Assembly: GCA_002293185.1 (NCBI GenBank)
Contig: DBCS01000008.1
Coordinates: forward strand, 62,001-126,000
Direction of reading: 5' to 3'
DNA: 64,000 nucleotides
Origin: Flavobacteriales bacterium UBA952
GTDB taxonomy: Bacteria > Bacteroidota > Bacteroidia > Flavobacteriales_D > Crocinitomicaceae
In this document: positions 9,338 through 18,381 of the stretch, piece by piece
How positions within the stretch are numbered: position 1 is the stretch's first letter
How the letters are laid out: every line of letters begins with the position of its first letter
Made by a program: the position numbers and the translations under genes
Notes under the pieces: model-generated
Database searches by the model: none
Told to the model about the DNA's origin: nothing
What the model saw: the letters and a program-made list of their open reading frames with translations, nothing else

Positions 9338-12049
9338 TTACTTTGCGTAGGCAAAGAGGTCAGTGAATAATTGTTTTAAACGAATTTCGTGTAATTTTTT
9401 GGATCCTTCAGCACTAGCAGCGCTTGCAGGGCGGCAGATACCTACGAGTGGGATATGGCGTAAATTCATGGCCATGTGCATCCAGGCACCCATATTGGCG
9501 GGTTCTTCTTGTGCCCATAGGATGTTTTTGGCTTTGTATTTGTTCAAGATGGCTTCAATTTGGGCTGTCGGCAATGGATAGAGTTGTTCTAAGCGTACAA
9601 AAGCCATGTTTTTGACGCCGAGTTCAGCTGCTTTTACTTTCATTTCGTAGTAGAATTTACCGCTACACAATACAACAGTATCGGTGTTTTTGGCAATCGC
9701 CGTTGGGTCGTCGAGTACTTCTTGGAAGTTGCCCTTTGCCATTTCATCTAAAGTAGAGGTGGCGTCGGGGTAGCGCAAGAGCATTTTTGGAGAAAATACC
9801 ACGAGCGGCTTTCTGAAGTCGCGCTTGATTTGACGGCGCAATAAATGGAAGTGATTGGCCGGTGTAGAGGTATTGACAATTTGCATATTGAGGTCGGCAC
9901 ATTGCTGTAAGAAGCGTTCCATACGACCGCTAGAATGCTCTGCACCTTGCCCTTCGTAGCCGTGTGGCAACAACAAGACCAAACCGCTTTGGGTGGCCCA
10001 TTTGTCTTCTCCGGCAGAGATGAATTGATCCACCATAATTTGAGCTCCGTTAAAGAAGTCGCCGAATTGCGCCTCCCAAATGGTGAGCCCAGATGGATGC
10101 GCCAGAGAGTAGCCATATTCAAAACCGAGCACTCCGTATTCCGATAAATGAGAGTTGTAGATAGTAAATGGCGCCTGTTGCGCTTGTAGCATATTGAGCG
10201 TCAATACTTCTTCTTCTGTATCTTCGGTTTTTACGACAGCGTGGCGATGCGAAAACGTACCGCGCTCGACGTCCTGACCAGAAATGCGAACGGCGTGGCC
10301 CTCTGCGAGTAGGGTGGCATAAGCCAACATTTCTGCAGAACCCCAATCGAGTTTATCGTTCTCAATAGCTTGGAGGCGGTCCTCAAATATTTTGGCAATC
10401 TTTCTGAAATATTTTTTACCCTCAGGCAGGGTGGATAGTTTGCGTCCGAGCTTAAGTAATTCATTTTTGGCAATGCCCGTTTGCGGCGATTTTTCAAAAT
10501 CTTGTGCTGTGCCGTGGCGGTAATCTTCCCAAGTAAGGCTTAAAAAGTCGTAGACCAAAGCTTTATCTCTGCTTCTTGATTGCTCGTATTCTTCTTCGAG
10601 AAATTGTTGGTAGTCTTGTTCAATTTGCTTGGCTTCTTCTGCGGTGAGCAGCGCTTCTCTTTGCAGTTGTTCCAAATAGATTTCTCTTGGGTTCGGATGC
10701 TTTGCAATGATGTTGTAGAGCTTCGGCTGGGTAAATTTAGGTTCGTCACCTTCGTTATGGCCGTATTTACGATAGCACAACAAGTCGATGAAAATATCTC
10801 GATGAAAAGCCTGACGGTATTCCATGGCAATTTCGATCGTGGTAACCACAGCTTCGATGTCGTCGCCATTGACATGGAAAACAGGACAAAGTGTTGTTTT
10901 GGCAACATCGGTGCAATACGTAGAAGTGCGACCATCGAGGTAGTTGGTGGTGAAGCCAACCTGGTTATTGACAACAATATGGATGGTGCCTCCTGTTCGG
11001 TATCCATCTAGGCCCGCCATCTGAATGGTTTCGTAGACAATTCCTTGGCCTGCAATTGCGGCATCGCCATGAATAAGTACGGGGCAAACTTTGTCTTCGG
11101 TTTGGTAAACGTGGTCTATTTTAGCTCGGGCAATGCCTTCTACTACCGTACTAACCGCCTCGAGGTGCGAGGGGTTGGGGGCTAGGGTGAGGCCAATTTG
11201 CTGTCCGTTGTCAAGGACGATATGCGAAGTGAACCCTTGATGGTATTTGACATCGCCGTCGAAGGTCGTTTCAAAATCGAATTCTTTTCCTTCAAATTCT
11301 CTAAATATGTCTCGGGGGCGCTTTTCAAAGATATTGGCGAGCGTATTGAGGCGGCCGCGGTGTGCCATACCCATTACAAAATATTCCACACCCAAGGCAG
11401 CGCCTTTTCGTACAAGTGTATCAAGGGCAGGAATAAGGCCCTCGCCACCTTCGATAGAAAAGCGTTTTTGACCCACAAATTTTTTGCCAAGGAAGGCCTC
11501 GAAGCCAGTTGCTTGGTTGAGTTTTTCGTAGAGTTTTTTCTTTCGTAGGGGGTCAAAAACCGGACGGTTGTTGAGTTCTATTTTGTTTCGAAACCAATCG
11601 ATGCGCTCGGGGTCGCGCATGTACATGTATTCGATGCCAATCGACTGGCAATAGGTGAGCTCGAGGTGCGCAATGATATCGGAAAGTTTTGCTGCGCCAA
11701 TACCAATTTGTTCACCGGCCTGAAAAACGTCGTTGAGGTCTTGGTCGCTTAAACCAAAATGTGTGATCTCTAGGTTGGGGCTGTGTTTGCGTCGATCTCT
11801 GACTGGGTTAGTTTTGGTGAAGAGGTGCCCCCGTGTACGATAGCCATTGATGAGGTTAATCACTTTGAATTCTTTGACGAAGTTCTCCGGAATGGCCCCG
11901 TCTTGTTCAAAGTTCGTTTGGGCAAATTCAAAGCCTTCAAAAAATTTAGCCCAGCTGTGGTCCACACTTGTTGGGTCTTGTCGGTATTGTTGGTAGAGGT
12001 GGTCTATGGCGTTTACATCTGCGTTGCCAACGTAAGAAACTTTATCCAT
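9338..12049 (-). CDS. sucA: 2-oxoglutarate dehydrogenase E1 component
   Basis: Thiamine-diphosphate-dependent E1 that decarboxylates 2-oxoglutarate and passes succinyl to OdhB. The 903-residue protein shows GMAHRGRLN, HGDAAIAGQG (the ThDP region) and NNQVGFTT, then the C-terminal transketolase-like domain (LPHGYEGQGAEHSSGR). I start it at 12049 (MDKVSYVGNAD). An upstream in-frame start at 12067 would lie before the probable transcription start set by the TAATTTTG element at 12070-12077. It is the first gene of sucA-odhB and divergent from the photolyase. Confidence 0.95.
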   Translation of the reverse strand: MDKVSYVGNADVNAIDHLYQQYRQDPTSVDHSWAKFFEGFEFAQTNFEQDGAIPENFVKEFKVINLINGYRTRGHLFTKTNPVRDRRKHSPNLEITHFGLSDQDLNDVFQAGEQIGIGAAKLSDIIAHLELTYCQSIGIEYMYMRDPERIDWFRNKIELNNRPVFDPLRKKKLYEKLNQATGFEAFLGKKFVGQKRFSIEGGEGLIPALDTLVRKGAALGVEYFVMGMAHRGRLNTLANIFEKRPRDIFREFEGKEFDFETTFDGDVKYHQGFTSHIVLDNGQQIGLTLAPNPSHLEAVSTVVEGIARAKIDHVYQTEDKVCPVLIHGDAAIAGQGIVYETIQMAGLDGYRTGGTIHIVVNNQVGFTTNYLDGRTSTYCTDVAKTTLCPVFHVNGDDIEAVVTTIEIAMEYRQAFHRDIFIDLLCYRKYGHNEGDEPKFTQPKLYNIIAKHPNPREIYLEQLQREALLTAEEAKQIEQDYQQFLEEEYEQSRSRDKALVYDFLSLTWEDYRHGTAQDFEKSPQTGIAKNELLKLGRKLSTLPEGKKYFRKIAKIFEDRLQAIENDKLDWGSAEMLAYATLLAEGHAVRISGQDVERGTFSHRHAVVKTEDTEEEVLTLNMLQAQQAPFTIYNSHLSEYGVLGFEYGYSLAHPSGLTIWEAQFGDFFNGAQIMVDQFISAGEDKWATQSGLVLLLPHGYEGQGAEHSSGRMERFLQQCADLNMQIVNTSTPANHFHLLRRQIKRDFRKPLVVFSPKMLLRYPDATSTLDEMAKGNFQEVLDDPTAIAKNTDTVVLCSGKFYYEMKVKAAELGVKNMAFVRLEQLYPLPTAQIEAILNKYKAKNILWAQEEPANMGAWMHMAMNLRHIPLVGICRPASAASAEGSKKLHEIRLKQLFTDLFAYAK

Positions 12050-12069
12050 GTTGTCTTTTATATACAAGA

Positions 12070-12077
12070 CAAAATTA
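12070..12077 (-). promoter_or_regulatory. Putative -7 promoter element of sucA-odhB
   Basis: The minus strand reads TAATTTTG, matching TAnnTTTG. The implied transcription start (about 12063) leaves a short leader of about 14 bases before the ATG at 12049, which supports that start. No convincing -33 element was found. Confidence 0.45.
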
Positions 12078-12166
12078 CACAGAGTTCGGGCGCAATATGC
12101 TCATTTGATGAAGTTATTGTTAAGCGATTTTTAGCATTAAGAACAAACCCATTTTTAGGGTGTTAG

Positions 12167-13633
12167 ATGGACATGACAGCACCTATATGTTTGGTCTTTC
12201 CACATCAGCTTTTCGAGCAGCATCCTGCGTTTGCTGAGGTTCAGACTTTTTGGTTGATCGAAGACGATTTGTTTTTTATGCGCCTTCCATTCCACCGCAA
12301 AAAGTTGGCGTATCATCGTGCATCGATGAGTTACTACGCAGAAAAACTACGGAGTAAAGGCTTTGAAGTTCGTTATATCGAGCATAAAGACGCTCAATTA
12401 GCCAATATTTTTCAAGAAATCAAACAACAAACCACCCAAATTCAGCTCGTCGACCCGACTGATTATTTGCTGACCCGAAGAATGGAGCGCTTTGCCAAAA
12501 TGCACCAAATTGAGCTCATTTGGCACGAGAACCCTTTATTTCTCAATACGCGTTCGATCAATGAGCAATTGCTCGGCAAAAGAGGGGCACGTTTCTTACT
12601 TGCCGATTTTTATAAAAAACAGCGCTCGCGCCTCGGCATCCTTCTCGAAGCAGATGGCCAACCAATAGGGGGGCGTTGGAGTTTTGACACCGAAAACAGA
12701 AAGGCCTTACCTAAAGGATTGGCATTACCTGCTTTTCCACATTATAAAAGCCAATGGTCTGCCATAGCAGAGCGAGATATTACTGCCGAATTTCCGCACA
12801 ATACTGGAAACCCTAATCTTTCGTACTATCCGGTTACACACCAAGAAGCACAAGAAGCGCTGCATTATTTTGTACAGCACAATTTGGAATTTTTTGGCCC
12901 TTACCAAGATGCCTTTAGCACCGATGCGCCCTATGTATTCCATTCCAATTTATCTACCGCCCTCAACTCGGGTTTGCTCAGCCCACAACAAGTCATAGAC
13001 GAAGTGCTCCTATGCTATGAGCAAGGTAAGGTGGGTATAGAGAGCGCCGAAGGATTCTTGCGGCAGGTGATCGGATGGAGAGAGTTTGTGCGCGCTGTCT
13101 ACGAGCGTGTAGGCGTACAGCAGCGCACTACCAATGCCATGGCACACGAACGAACTTTCACATGGGAACAGTTGGGTACGCTGCCGTTTTTAGAAAAGAC
13201 CAAACATAAGCTCGAGCAACATGCGTATGGTCATCATATCGAGCGCCTTATGCTTTTAGGTAATTTATTTTTCTTGTCTGAAATTCATCCGGACGAGGTG
13301 TATCGGTTCTTTATGACACATTTCATGGATGCCTATGACTGGGTAATGGTTCCGAACGTATACGGCATGAGCCAATATGCCGATGGAGGCCTGATGACCA
13401 CCAAACCCTATTTTTCAGGTTCCAATTACCTCAAAAAGCAAGGCTTTAAAATAGATACAGAAGGAGCAGTCTTGTTTGATGCCCTTTTTTGGCACTTTGT
13501 AGACAAGCACCAAGAAAGGTTGCGCAAAAATTTACGCACGGTTCAAATGGTAGCTAATTGGAACCGCATGCTGCCGCAAAAAAAAGCGGCCCACTTGGAG
13601 CGGGCCGCATTCTATTTTGAAAATGGTGCTTAA
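12167..13633 (+). CDS. Photolyase/cryptochrome of the FeS-BCP/PhrB type, lacking the cluster cysteines
   Basis: Light-driven DNA repair flavoprotein or photoreceptor. The 488 residues match the bacterial deoxyribodipyrimidine photolyase-related family: an N-terminal Rossmann domain, then the FAD domain with YGHHIERLMLLGN and WVMVPNVYGMSQYADGG. PhrB and relatives bind a [4Fe-4S] cluster through four cysteines. This protein has only two cysteines in total, at residue 8 and in the stretch DEVLLCYEQ, and neither is at a cluster position. After NYLKKQ the sequence reads GFKIDTEGAVLFD where the family has its CxxC and ACPF-like parts. It is probably still a folded flavoprotein, but its substrate, (6-4) or other, cannot be told from sequence. 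It converges with the protease gene, 3 bases away. Confidence 0.88.
   Translation: MDMTAPICLVFPHQLFEQHPAFAEVQTFWLIEDDLFFMRLPFHRKKLAYHRASMSYYAEKLRSKGFEVRYIEHKDAQLANIFQEIKQQTTQIQLVDPTDYLLTRRMERFAKMHQIELIWHENPLFLNTRSINEQLLGKRGARFLLADFYKKQRSRLGILLEADGQPIGGRWSFDTENRKALPKGLALPAFPHYKSQWSAIAERDITAEFPHNTGNPNLSYYPVTHQEAQEALHYFVQHNLEFFGPYQDAFSTDAPYVFHSNLSTALNSGLLSPQQVIDEVLLCYEQGKVGIESAEGFLRQVIGWREFVRAVYERVGVQQRTTNAMAHERTFTWEQLGTLPFLEKTKHKLEQHAYGHHIERLMLLGNLFFLSEIHPDEVYRFFMTHFMDAYDWVMVPNVYGMSQYADGGLMTTKPYFSGSNYLKKQGFKIDTEGAVLFDALFWHFVDKHQERLRKNLRTVQMVANWNRMLPQKKAAHLERAAFYFENGA
13578..13608 (-). terminator. Terminator of the protease gene, embedded in the photolyase 3' end
   Basis: Inverted repeat gcggccc (13586-13592) / gggccgc (13602-13608), preceded on the plus strand by eight A residues, so the minus-strand transcript reads hairpin then eight U. 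It lies 28 bases beyond the protease stop, inside the last codons of the photolyase, where it encodes KKAAHLERAA. Confidence 0.7.
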
Positions 13634-13636
13634 GGC

Positions 13637-15769
13637 CTAGAGTTTGACGACGCGCTGGGTAATCTGATACCCATCTTGATTTATTCTAACCTGGTAAATA
13701 CCTGCAGCAAGCTGCTCAATTTGGAAAGTATTTAGTCCATTTTTAACATTGGTTAATTCTTGAATTTGCTTTCCATTGACATCTAGCAGCGCAATGCTAT
13801 TTACGTTCTCTAAATCTTTTAGGTCTATGAACAGTACTTCGTTTGCAGGGTTCGGGTATACCTGAACTTGTGCTAATGGATGCTCGTCGATACCTACACC
13901 TGAGGTAATATTGATGCTGTAATCTTCGGTTTCGCCAAAGGTAGCGGGCCCACAAGGGGTAATTGCACCGTCTGGTTGGTAAGAAATGCGAACACGCATG
14001 CGAACTTGCCCAGTTTGTGCTGTCAGTGGGATGGTGACGTTAAAAGTGTTGGTCCAGCCGCTGCCGACTAACACATAAGCGACTTGTTCTGCTGGGTCGT
14101 TGAAGTCAAAATCGTTATTGAAGTCGATCCAGGCGGCAATTTCGTCGTCGGTATAAGCTATCGATTGGGTGTTATTGAGAATAGCTGGTGTGATAGTAAG
14201 GGTGTAGGTGTTGCCTTTTGCCAAAGAGGTGCTGATATTCGAATAATCGGTGTAGCCGTTGTTGCCACAAGCGGAGCTGTTATTGATGGCATTCAAACTC
14301 ACGGTATTGATGTGCTCATCGCAAACGGCACTTGCTGTGCAAGGGCCCGCAAGCGGGTTGCAAGGATCGGCAGAACCTCCAAATACCAAAATATTCTGAT
14401 TTGCGGGGTCGAGCCAAGGCTTGAGTTGTTCGGTGGATGTGGTTCCGTTGGCCGTCCAGTGGAAAGACATCTTGCCGTATTGGTCAGGCGCATTCGGCGA
14501 GGTGCAATAAGATGCGCCGCCAGTGAGCGTGCCGATGATATAGCCTGCTGCGCCGTCAAAGAGTGGAGAGCCAGAAGAGCCACCTTCCGTAACGCCGTGC
14601 CCGTTGGTGTTGGCCGTCCAGTTGACGCGCCAATGTGAACCCGCTGCGCTGCCCCATTGGGTAGAAATGGTATTGCCTGTAAACGTAGAGATCTTTTTGA
14701 TATCGCCAGCCGGGTGGTGGATACTTGCACCTCCGGTAGTTGGGTTTGGGCTGGCATTCCAGCCATTCCAGTAGGCATTAAAGTTGGCTGATTTCAGGTT
14801 GTTGATGACGTTATTTTCGTTATTGGTGTTGCCCAATCTGACGAGCAAGAAGTCTGAACCAGAATTGCCACCGCTATCGCCGGAATCGGCAATACGCAAA
14901 CAGCCAGAAATAAAGTAGTTGGCCAAGGTGCCAACGGTTGTGGGGTTGGTGCATGTTGGCGCTTCGTAGCGGAAGAAGAACTTCCATTGGTTCATGTTGG
15001 AAGCAGTAGCATTGACACCACAGTGCAGTGCCGTCAAGAAATACGGCTTGCAGTCTTGGGCGGTGTTATTGACTAAAGACCCAGAACACCAACCGGCTTG
15101 GTTGCCCTCCACCACATAAATACGGGCCACACCGCGTTTTTCGTCTTGCCACGGGTCGCCAACTGGAGAACAATTGACATTGACCTCGCATGGATCAGAC
15201 TCATTGATTTTTTCTGCGCCTCCGTAACCCGTAGAGCGGTAGTTGTACATGATGCGGTCTAGGTAGAGCTCTGACGGAGTTGTGTAGGCTGGTTCGGTAA
15301 GCGTCAGTAGATGTGTAGTTCCGCCACAAAGCGCTGCGTTTTGCATTTGGTGTACTTCGACGTCTGCGCTTGTCAATAACGGATGCACGTCTTGACCGTA
15401 CAGATTTTGAATCCTTAGTGAGCTGCCACCGTGCAATACAAATTGCTCAAATAAATAACTAATTGCTTCGGCTCCGGGTGCAGAGATGATGATTTGCCAT
15501 GTTCGGCTCCCGTCAGGGTTGGAGGTCCATAGACCTGCGTTCTGTGGGCTTAGGTGCGTAGGAATAGCCACCCCAATACGGTAAAGAACACCTTGTTTGT
15601 CTCGGAGGAGGTCTTCTTGAGCGAGGTCTTGAAGGTTCGGTGTTTGCAATTGAAGGGTAGGAATTTCTTTAGCGAGTTGAAAGGAGTGTGAAGGGCGCTG
15701 TGCCTCCTGGGCCAAAGCGGTAAATTGCAGACCCAAAACAAGAAGGCCAAAGCGTAAAAATTTATTCAT
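13637..15769 (-). CDS. Secreted lysyl-endopeptidase-like serine protease, GEVED domain, T9SS type A sorting signal
   Basis: An exported trypsin-fold protease resembling lysyl endopeptidase (Achromobacter protease I type). With the start at 15769 it has a clean signal peptide (MNKFLRFGLLVLGLQF then ALAQ). Earlier in-frame starts at 15796 and 15799 overlap the likely promoter. The catalytic triad can be read as TALHCGV (His), SDFLLVRLG (Asp) and GGSSGSPLFD (Ser). A GEVED-type beta domain follows, ending GETEDYSI. The last about 75 residues (VYPNPANEVLF to ITQRVVKL) are a type A T9SS sorting domain, removed after passage through SprA. It is 710 residues and monocistronic, with its terminator inside the neighbouring photolyase. 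Confidence 0.92.
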   Translation of the reverse strand: MNKFLRFGLLVLGLQFTALAQEAQRPSHSFQLAKEIPTLQLQTPNLQDLAQEDLLRDKQGVLYRIGVAIPTHLSPQNAGLWTSNPDGSRTWQIIISAPGAEAISYLFEQFVLHGGSSLRIQNLYGQDVHPLLTSADVEVHQMQNAALCGGTTHLLTLTEPAYTTPSELYLDRIMYNYRSTGYGGAEKINESDPCEVNVNCSPVGDPWQDEKRGVARIYVVEGNQAGWCSGSLVNNTAQDCKPYFLTALHCGVNATASNMNQWKFFFRYEAPTCTNPTTVGTLANYFISGCLRIADSGDSGGNSGSDFLLVRLGNTNNENNVINNLKSANFNAYWNGWNASPNPTTGGASIHHPAGDIKKISTFTGNTISTQWGSAAGSHWRVNWTANTNGHGVTEGGSSGSPLFDGAAGYIIGTLTGGASYCTSPNAPDQYGKMSFHWTANGTTSTEQLKPWLDPANQNILVFGGSADPCNPLAGPCTASAVCDEHINTVSLNAINNSSACGNNGYTDYSNISTSLAKGNTYTLTITPAILNNTQSIAYTDDEIAAWIDFNNDFDFNDPAEQVAYVLVGSGWTNTFNVTIPLTAQTGQVRMRVRISYQPDGAITPCGPATFGETEDYSINITSGVGIDEHPLAQVQVYPNPANEVLFIDLKDLENVNSIALLDVNGKQIQELTNVKNGLNTFQIEQLAAGIYQVRINQDGYQITQRVVKL

Positions 15770-15796
15770 AGTTTGAGGAGTTTGTTGTAATTTCAT

Positions 15797-15804
15797 CAAA
15801 AATA
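15797..15804 (-). promoter_or_regulatory. Putative -7 element of the protease gene
   Basis: The minus strand reads TATTTTTG, matching TAnnTTTG. The implied transcription start, about 15790, favours the ATG at 15769 over those at 15796 and 15799. No clear -33 box is seen. Confidence 0.4.
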
Positions 15805-15824
15805 ATGTTTTCTAGGTAAACCGA

Positions 15825-16511
15825 ATGCACAGAATTTGTTTAGTTGAAGACGAGCAGAGCCTCCGAGACATGATCACCCTCAACCTAGAATTAGAGGGCT
15901 ATGTAGTCGAGGCCTATGCCGATGGCGCGTCAGCAAATGCCCTTTTTTCAAAGCCTTTTCATTTTGACTTAGTCATACTAGATGTCATGCTGCCACATTT
16001 TTCGGGTTTTGATCTCTGTAAAGAAATCCGCAAGCACGCGTCGGTACCCGTGTTGTTCCTTTCTGCTAAAGGCACTACTTCAGACCGCGTAGCCGGGCTC
16101 AAACTTGGCGCCAACGACTACCTTGTTAAACCCTTCGACCTAGAAGAATTGTTATTGAAAGTACAAATCTTGATCAATGGTTCTGTTCAAAATGAGCAGC
16201 CGACCGCCCAACAAATTGGCAAGTACCAGGTTAATTTCACGACTTTCGAGGTGAGAAATCCGCAAGGAAACTTACTCCATACTTTTACAAAAAGAGAGGT
16301 GCAATTACTAGAGCTCTTTATTGAGAAAGAAGGGAAGGTGGTGTCTCGCAATGAAATCCTAGACCGGCTTTGGGGCGCAGAGCAAATACCGACGTCTCGC
16401 ACCATCGATAATTATATCTTAGCCTTCAGAAAATTATTTGAACCCGACCCCAAAAATCCGCAGCACTTTTATTCGATCAGGGGGGTGGGGTATAAGTTTT
16501 TGAGGGAGTAA
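15825..16511 (+). CDS. OmpR/PhoB-family response regulator, orphan
   Basis: A two-component regulator of 228 residues. The receiver domain carries the acidic pair E8/D9, phosphoacceptor D53 in VILDVMLP and K in YLVKPFD. The C-terminal winged-helix DNA-binding domain includes FTKREVQLLELF and SRNEILDRLWG and ends YSIRGVGYKFL. No histidine kinase gene is adjacent: upstream is the divergent protease, downstream the convergent MFS gene ends 3 bases away. The partner kinase and target genes are unknown. Confidence 0.92.
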   Translation: MHRICLVEDEQSLRDMITLNLELEGYVVEAYADGASANALFSKPFHFDLVILDVMLPHFSGFDLCKEIRKHASVPVLFLSAKGTTSDRVAGLKLGANDYLVKPFDLEELLLKVQILINGSVQNEQPTAQQIGKYQVNFTTFEVRNPQGNLLHTFTKREVQLLELFIEKEGKVVSRNEILDRLWGAEQIPTSRTIDNYILAFRKLFEPDPKNPQHFYSIRGVGYKFLRE

Positions 16512-16514
16512 AAG

Positions 16515-17786
16515 TTAAGCCGCCTGACGCTTTTCTCTAAATAGAATCATAAATAAGACCGCAACAACAAGGGCATAGCCTGCAAAGAGTAGCCATGCAC
16601 CGTTCCAGTTGGTTTGGCCATCAGGTAAAATATAATATTTTCCGATGAGGTAACTACTCGCTACTGTTCCAATGTATGCGCCAATGCCGTTGGTCATCAT
16701 GATGAACAAACCTTGCGCACTTGAGCGGATACTGCTGTCCGTGTTGGATTCTACAAACATAGAGCCCGAAATCAGGAAGAAATCAAAGGCCATTCCGTAA
16801 ACAAAACAACTCAAGACAATAAGCGGTAAACCGAAAGTGGTATCGCCGTAGGCAAAGAATCCGTAGCGCAAGACCCAGGCAAACAGGGCGAATAGCATGA
16901 CGTTTTTAATCCCAAAGCGCTTTAAGAAGAAAGGTATTGTGAGGATAAATATAGTTTCTGAAACTTGAGAAATGGAGTAGATAATCGTGGAGTATTTTTC
17001 GACTAAAGTGCCTTTCGGAAAACTACTGAGGTAGGTATCTCCGTACATATTGGAGAGCTGCAAGGCCGCCCCGAGCAGGATTGAAAAAACAAAGAATAAA
17101 GCCATTCGGTAATTGGCAAATAATTGAAAGGCATCTAAACCCAACTGAGAGAAAACTGATTTTTTCTCGTTTGTTTTGCCTTGAGGTAAACAGGCGGGTA
17201 AGGTAAAGGCGTATAGGCCGAGCAATAGCGCGCCTGCCCCTGCAATGTAAAACTGATCTGCGGTTGCTTTGCTGCCGCTGAGGTTGGTGAGCCACATTGC
17301 GGCAATAAAACCAATGGTACCCCAGACGCGGATTGGCGGAAAATCTTTTTGAACCTCGAGTTGGTTCATTTTCAAAATGCGGTAAGATACCGAATTTGAT
17401 AAGGAGATAGTGGGCATATAAGCGAGCATACCGCCAAAGACAATCCAGTACAGCAATTCGTATTCGGCCATGTTTTGGAGGGCCGGAAAAGCGCCTTGCA
17501 AAGCGGAAATATTCGGAATCAAGAGCATGAAAGCACCGTAAACGAGGTGTAAAATGCCGTAGAGTTTCTCTGCGCGCATCCATTTGTCGGCAATGATGCC
17601 AATAATGGAGGGCATGAGAATAGAGGAGAGTGCAAGGGTCGAGAAGATGGCGCCAAATTGCGGAAAAGTCCAGCCTTTGCCATCGGTGCAGTACGTACCT
17701 ATAGTGGTAAGCCAAGCACCCCAGACAAAAAATTGAAGGAAACTAACTAGCGTGAGTCTAGTTTTGATTGCGGCGGTTGAGTTCAT
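16515..17786 (-). CDS. MFS transporter, nucleoside:H+ symporter (NupG/XapB)-like
   Basis: A 423-residue inner-membrane permease with about twelve hydrophobic segments. The opening (LVSFLQFFVWGAWLTTIGTY) and the segment SSILMPSIIGIIADKW resemble the nucleoside:H+ symporter branch of the major facilitator superfamily. The substrate, nucleosides or something else, cannot be decided from sequence. Its first 29 bases overlap the 3' end of the nuclease gene, so it is probably co-translated as the last gene of the run that starts with the rhomboid or DUF2480 gene. Confidence 0.8.
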   Translation of the reverse strand: MNSTAAIKTRLTLVSFLQFFVWGAWLTTIGTYCTDGKGWTFPQFGAIFSTLALSSILMPSIIGIIADKWMRAEKLYGILHLVYGAFMLLIPNISALQGAFPALQNMAEYELLYWIVFGGMLAYMPTISLSNSVSYRILKMNQLEVQKDFPPIRVWGTIGFIAAMWLTNLSGSKATADQFYIAGAGALLLGLYAFTLPACLPQGKTNEKKSVFSQLGLDAFQLFANYRMALFFVFSILLGAALQLSNMYGDTYLSSFPKGTLVEKYSTIIYSISQVSETIFILTIPFFLKRFGIKNVMLFALFAWVLRYGFFAYGDTTFGLPLIVLSCFVYGMAFDFFLISGSMFVESNTDSSIRSSAQGLFIMMTNGIGAYIGTVASSYLIGKYYILPDGQTNWNGAWLLFAGYALVVAVLFMILFREKRQAA

Positions 17787-18354
17787 CTCTTATTTTTGTG
17801 GCAAGTTCGTAATCTTCGTTTTCGAGGGCCTCTGTTAGTTGGGTTTCTAGCTCTTCTGTGGCATAGATATCCCATTCATTGGGGGCGCGCTCATCTTGCT
17901 CAAAGATATCATTTTCGTCGAAATCATAGGGTTCGTTGAAGTCTGAGGGTGAACTGCCGCTAACGGCATCGAGAATGCGGTCTAGGGTATATATTTTGGC
18001 ATTAAAGCGCACGCCAATAGCGATGGCATCTGAAGTACGAGAATCGATTTCGGTAATGATGCCGTCTTGTTCGCAAATGAGTTTGGAAAAGAAAACGCCA
18101 TCTTTGAATTTATAGATCAGAATTTCTTTGATTTCTACACCAAAAGCCAAACTAAACGCCCTAAAAAGATCGTGGGTAAGAGGCCGCGAAGGTTGCATAT
18201 TTTCGAGCTCAACGGCAATAGCCTGAGCTTCGTAGCCGCCAATGACAATAGGAAGTTTGCGTAAGCCATCAGTTTCTTTGAGCGTTAGCACATAAGAGCC
18301 AGACTGCGTTTGACTATATTCAATACCCGTTATCTCTAAACTGACTTTTTGCAT
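17758..18354 (-). CDS. Bifunctional nuclease family (DUF151) protein with C-terminal UVR motif
   Basis: A DUF151/BFN protein of 198 residues; plant and bacterial relatives have been described as nucleases, though the role in bacteria is poorly settled. The core runs over residues 1 to about 135, including LPIVIGGYEAQAIA and SRTSDAIAIGVRF. An acidic linker follows, then a UvrB/UvrC-type motif at about 165-195 (LTEALENEDYELATKIRDEL), as found in Bacteroidota members. It lies 27 bases after etfA and overlaps the MFS gene. Confidence 0.88.
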   Translation of the reverse strand: MQKVSLEITGIEYSQTQSGSYVLTLKETDGLRKLPIVIGGYEAQAIAVELENMQPSRPLTHDLFRAFSLAFGVEIKEILIYKFKDGVFFSKLICEQDGIITEIDSRTSDAIAIGVRFNAKIYTLDRILDAVSGSSPSDFNEPYDFDENDIFEQDERAPNEWDIYATEELETQLTEALENEDYELATKIRDELNRRNQN

Positions 18355-18381
18355 TCGGGTGGCTTCTACGAAAAATAAGGA

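Noticed and set aside
14084..14638. Plus-strand open frame of 184 codons within the protease gene
   Set aside because: It is antisense to a protease with readable catalytic triad and sorting domain; it has no motif of its own and unusual Val/Arg richness.
17023..17715. Minus-strand 230-codon frame inside the MFS gene
   Set aside because: It is out of frame with the permease, rich in Arg/His, and lacks any recognisable motif; the overlapping frame has membrane segments and family motifs.
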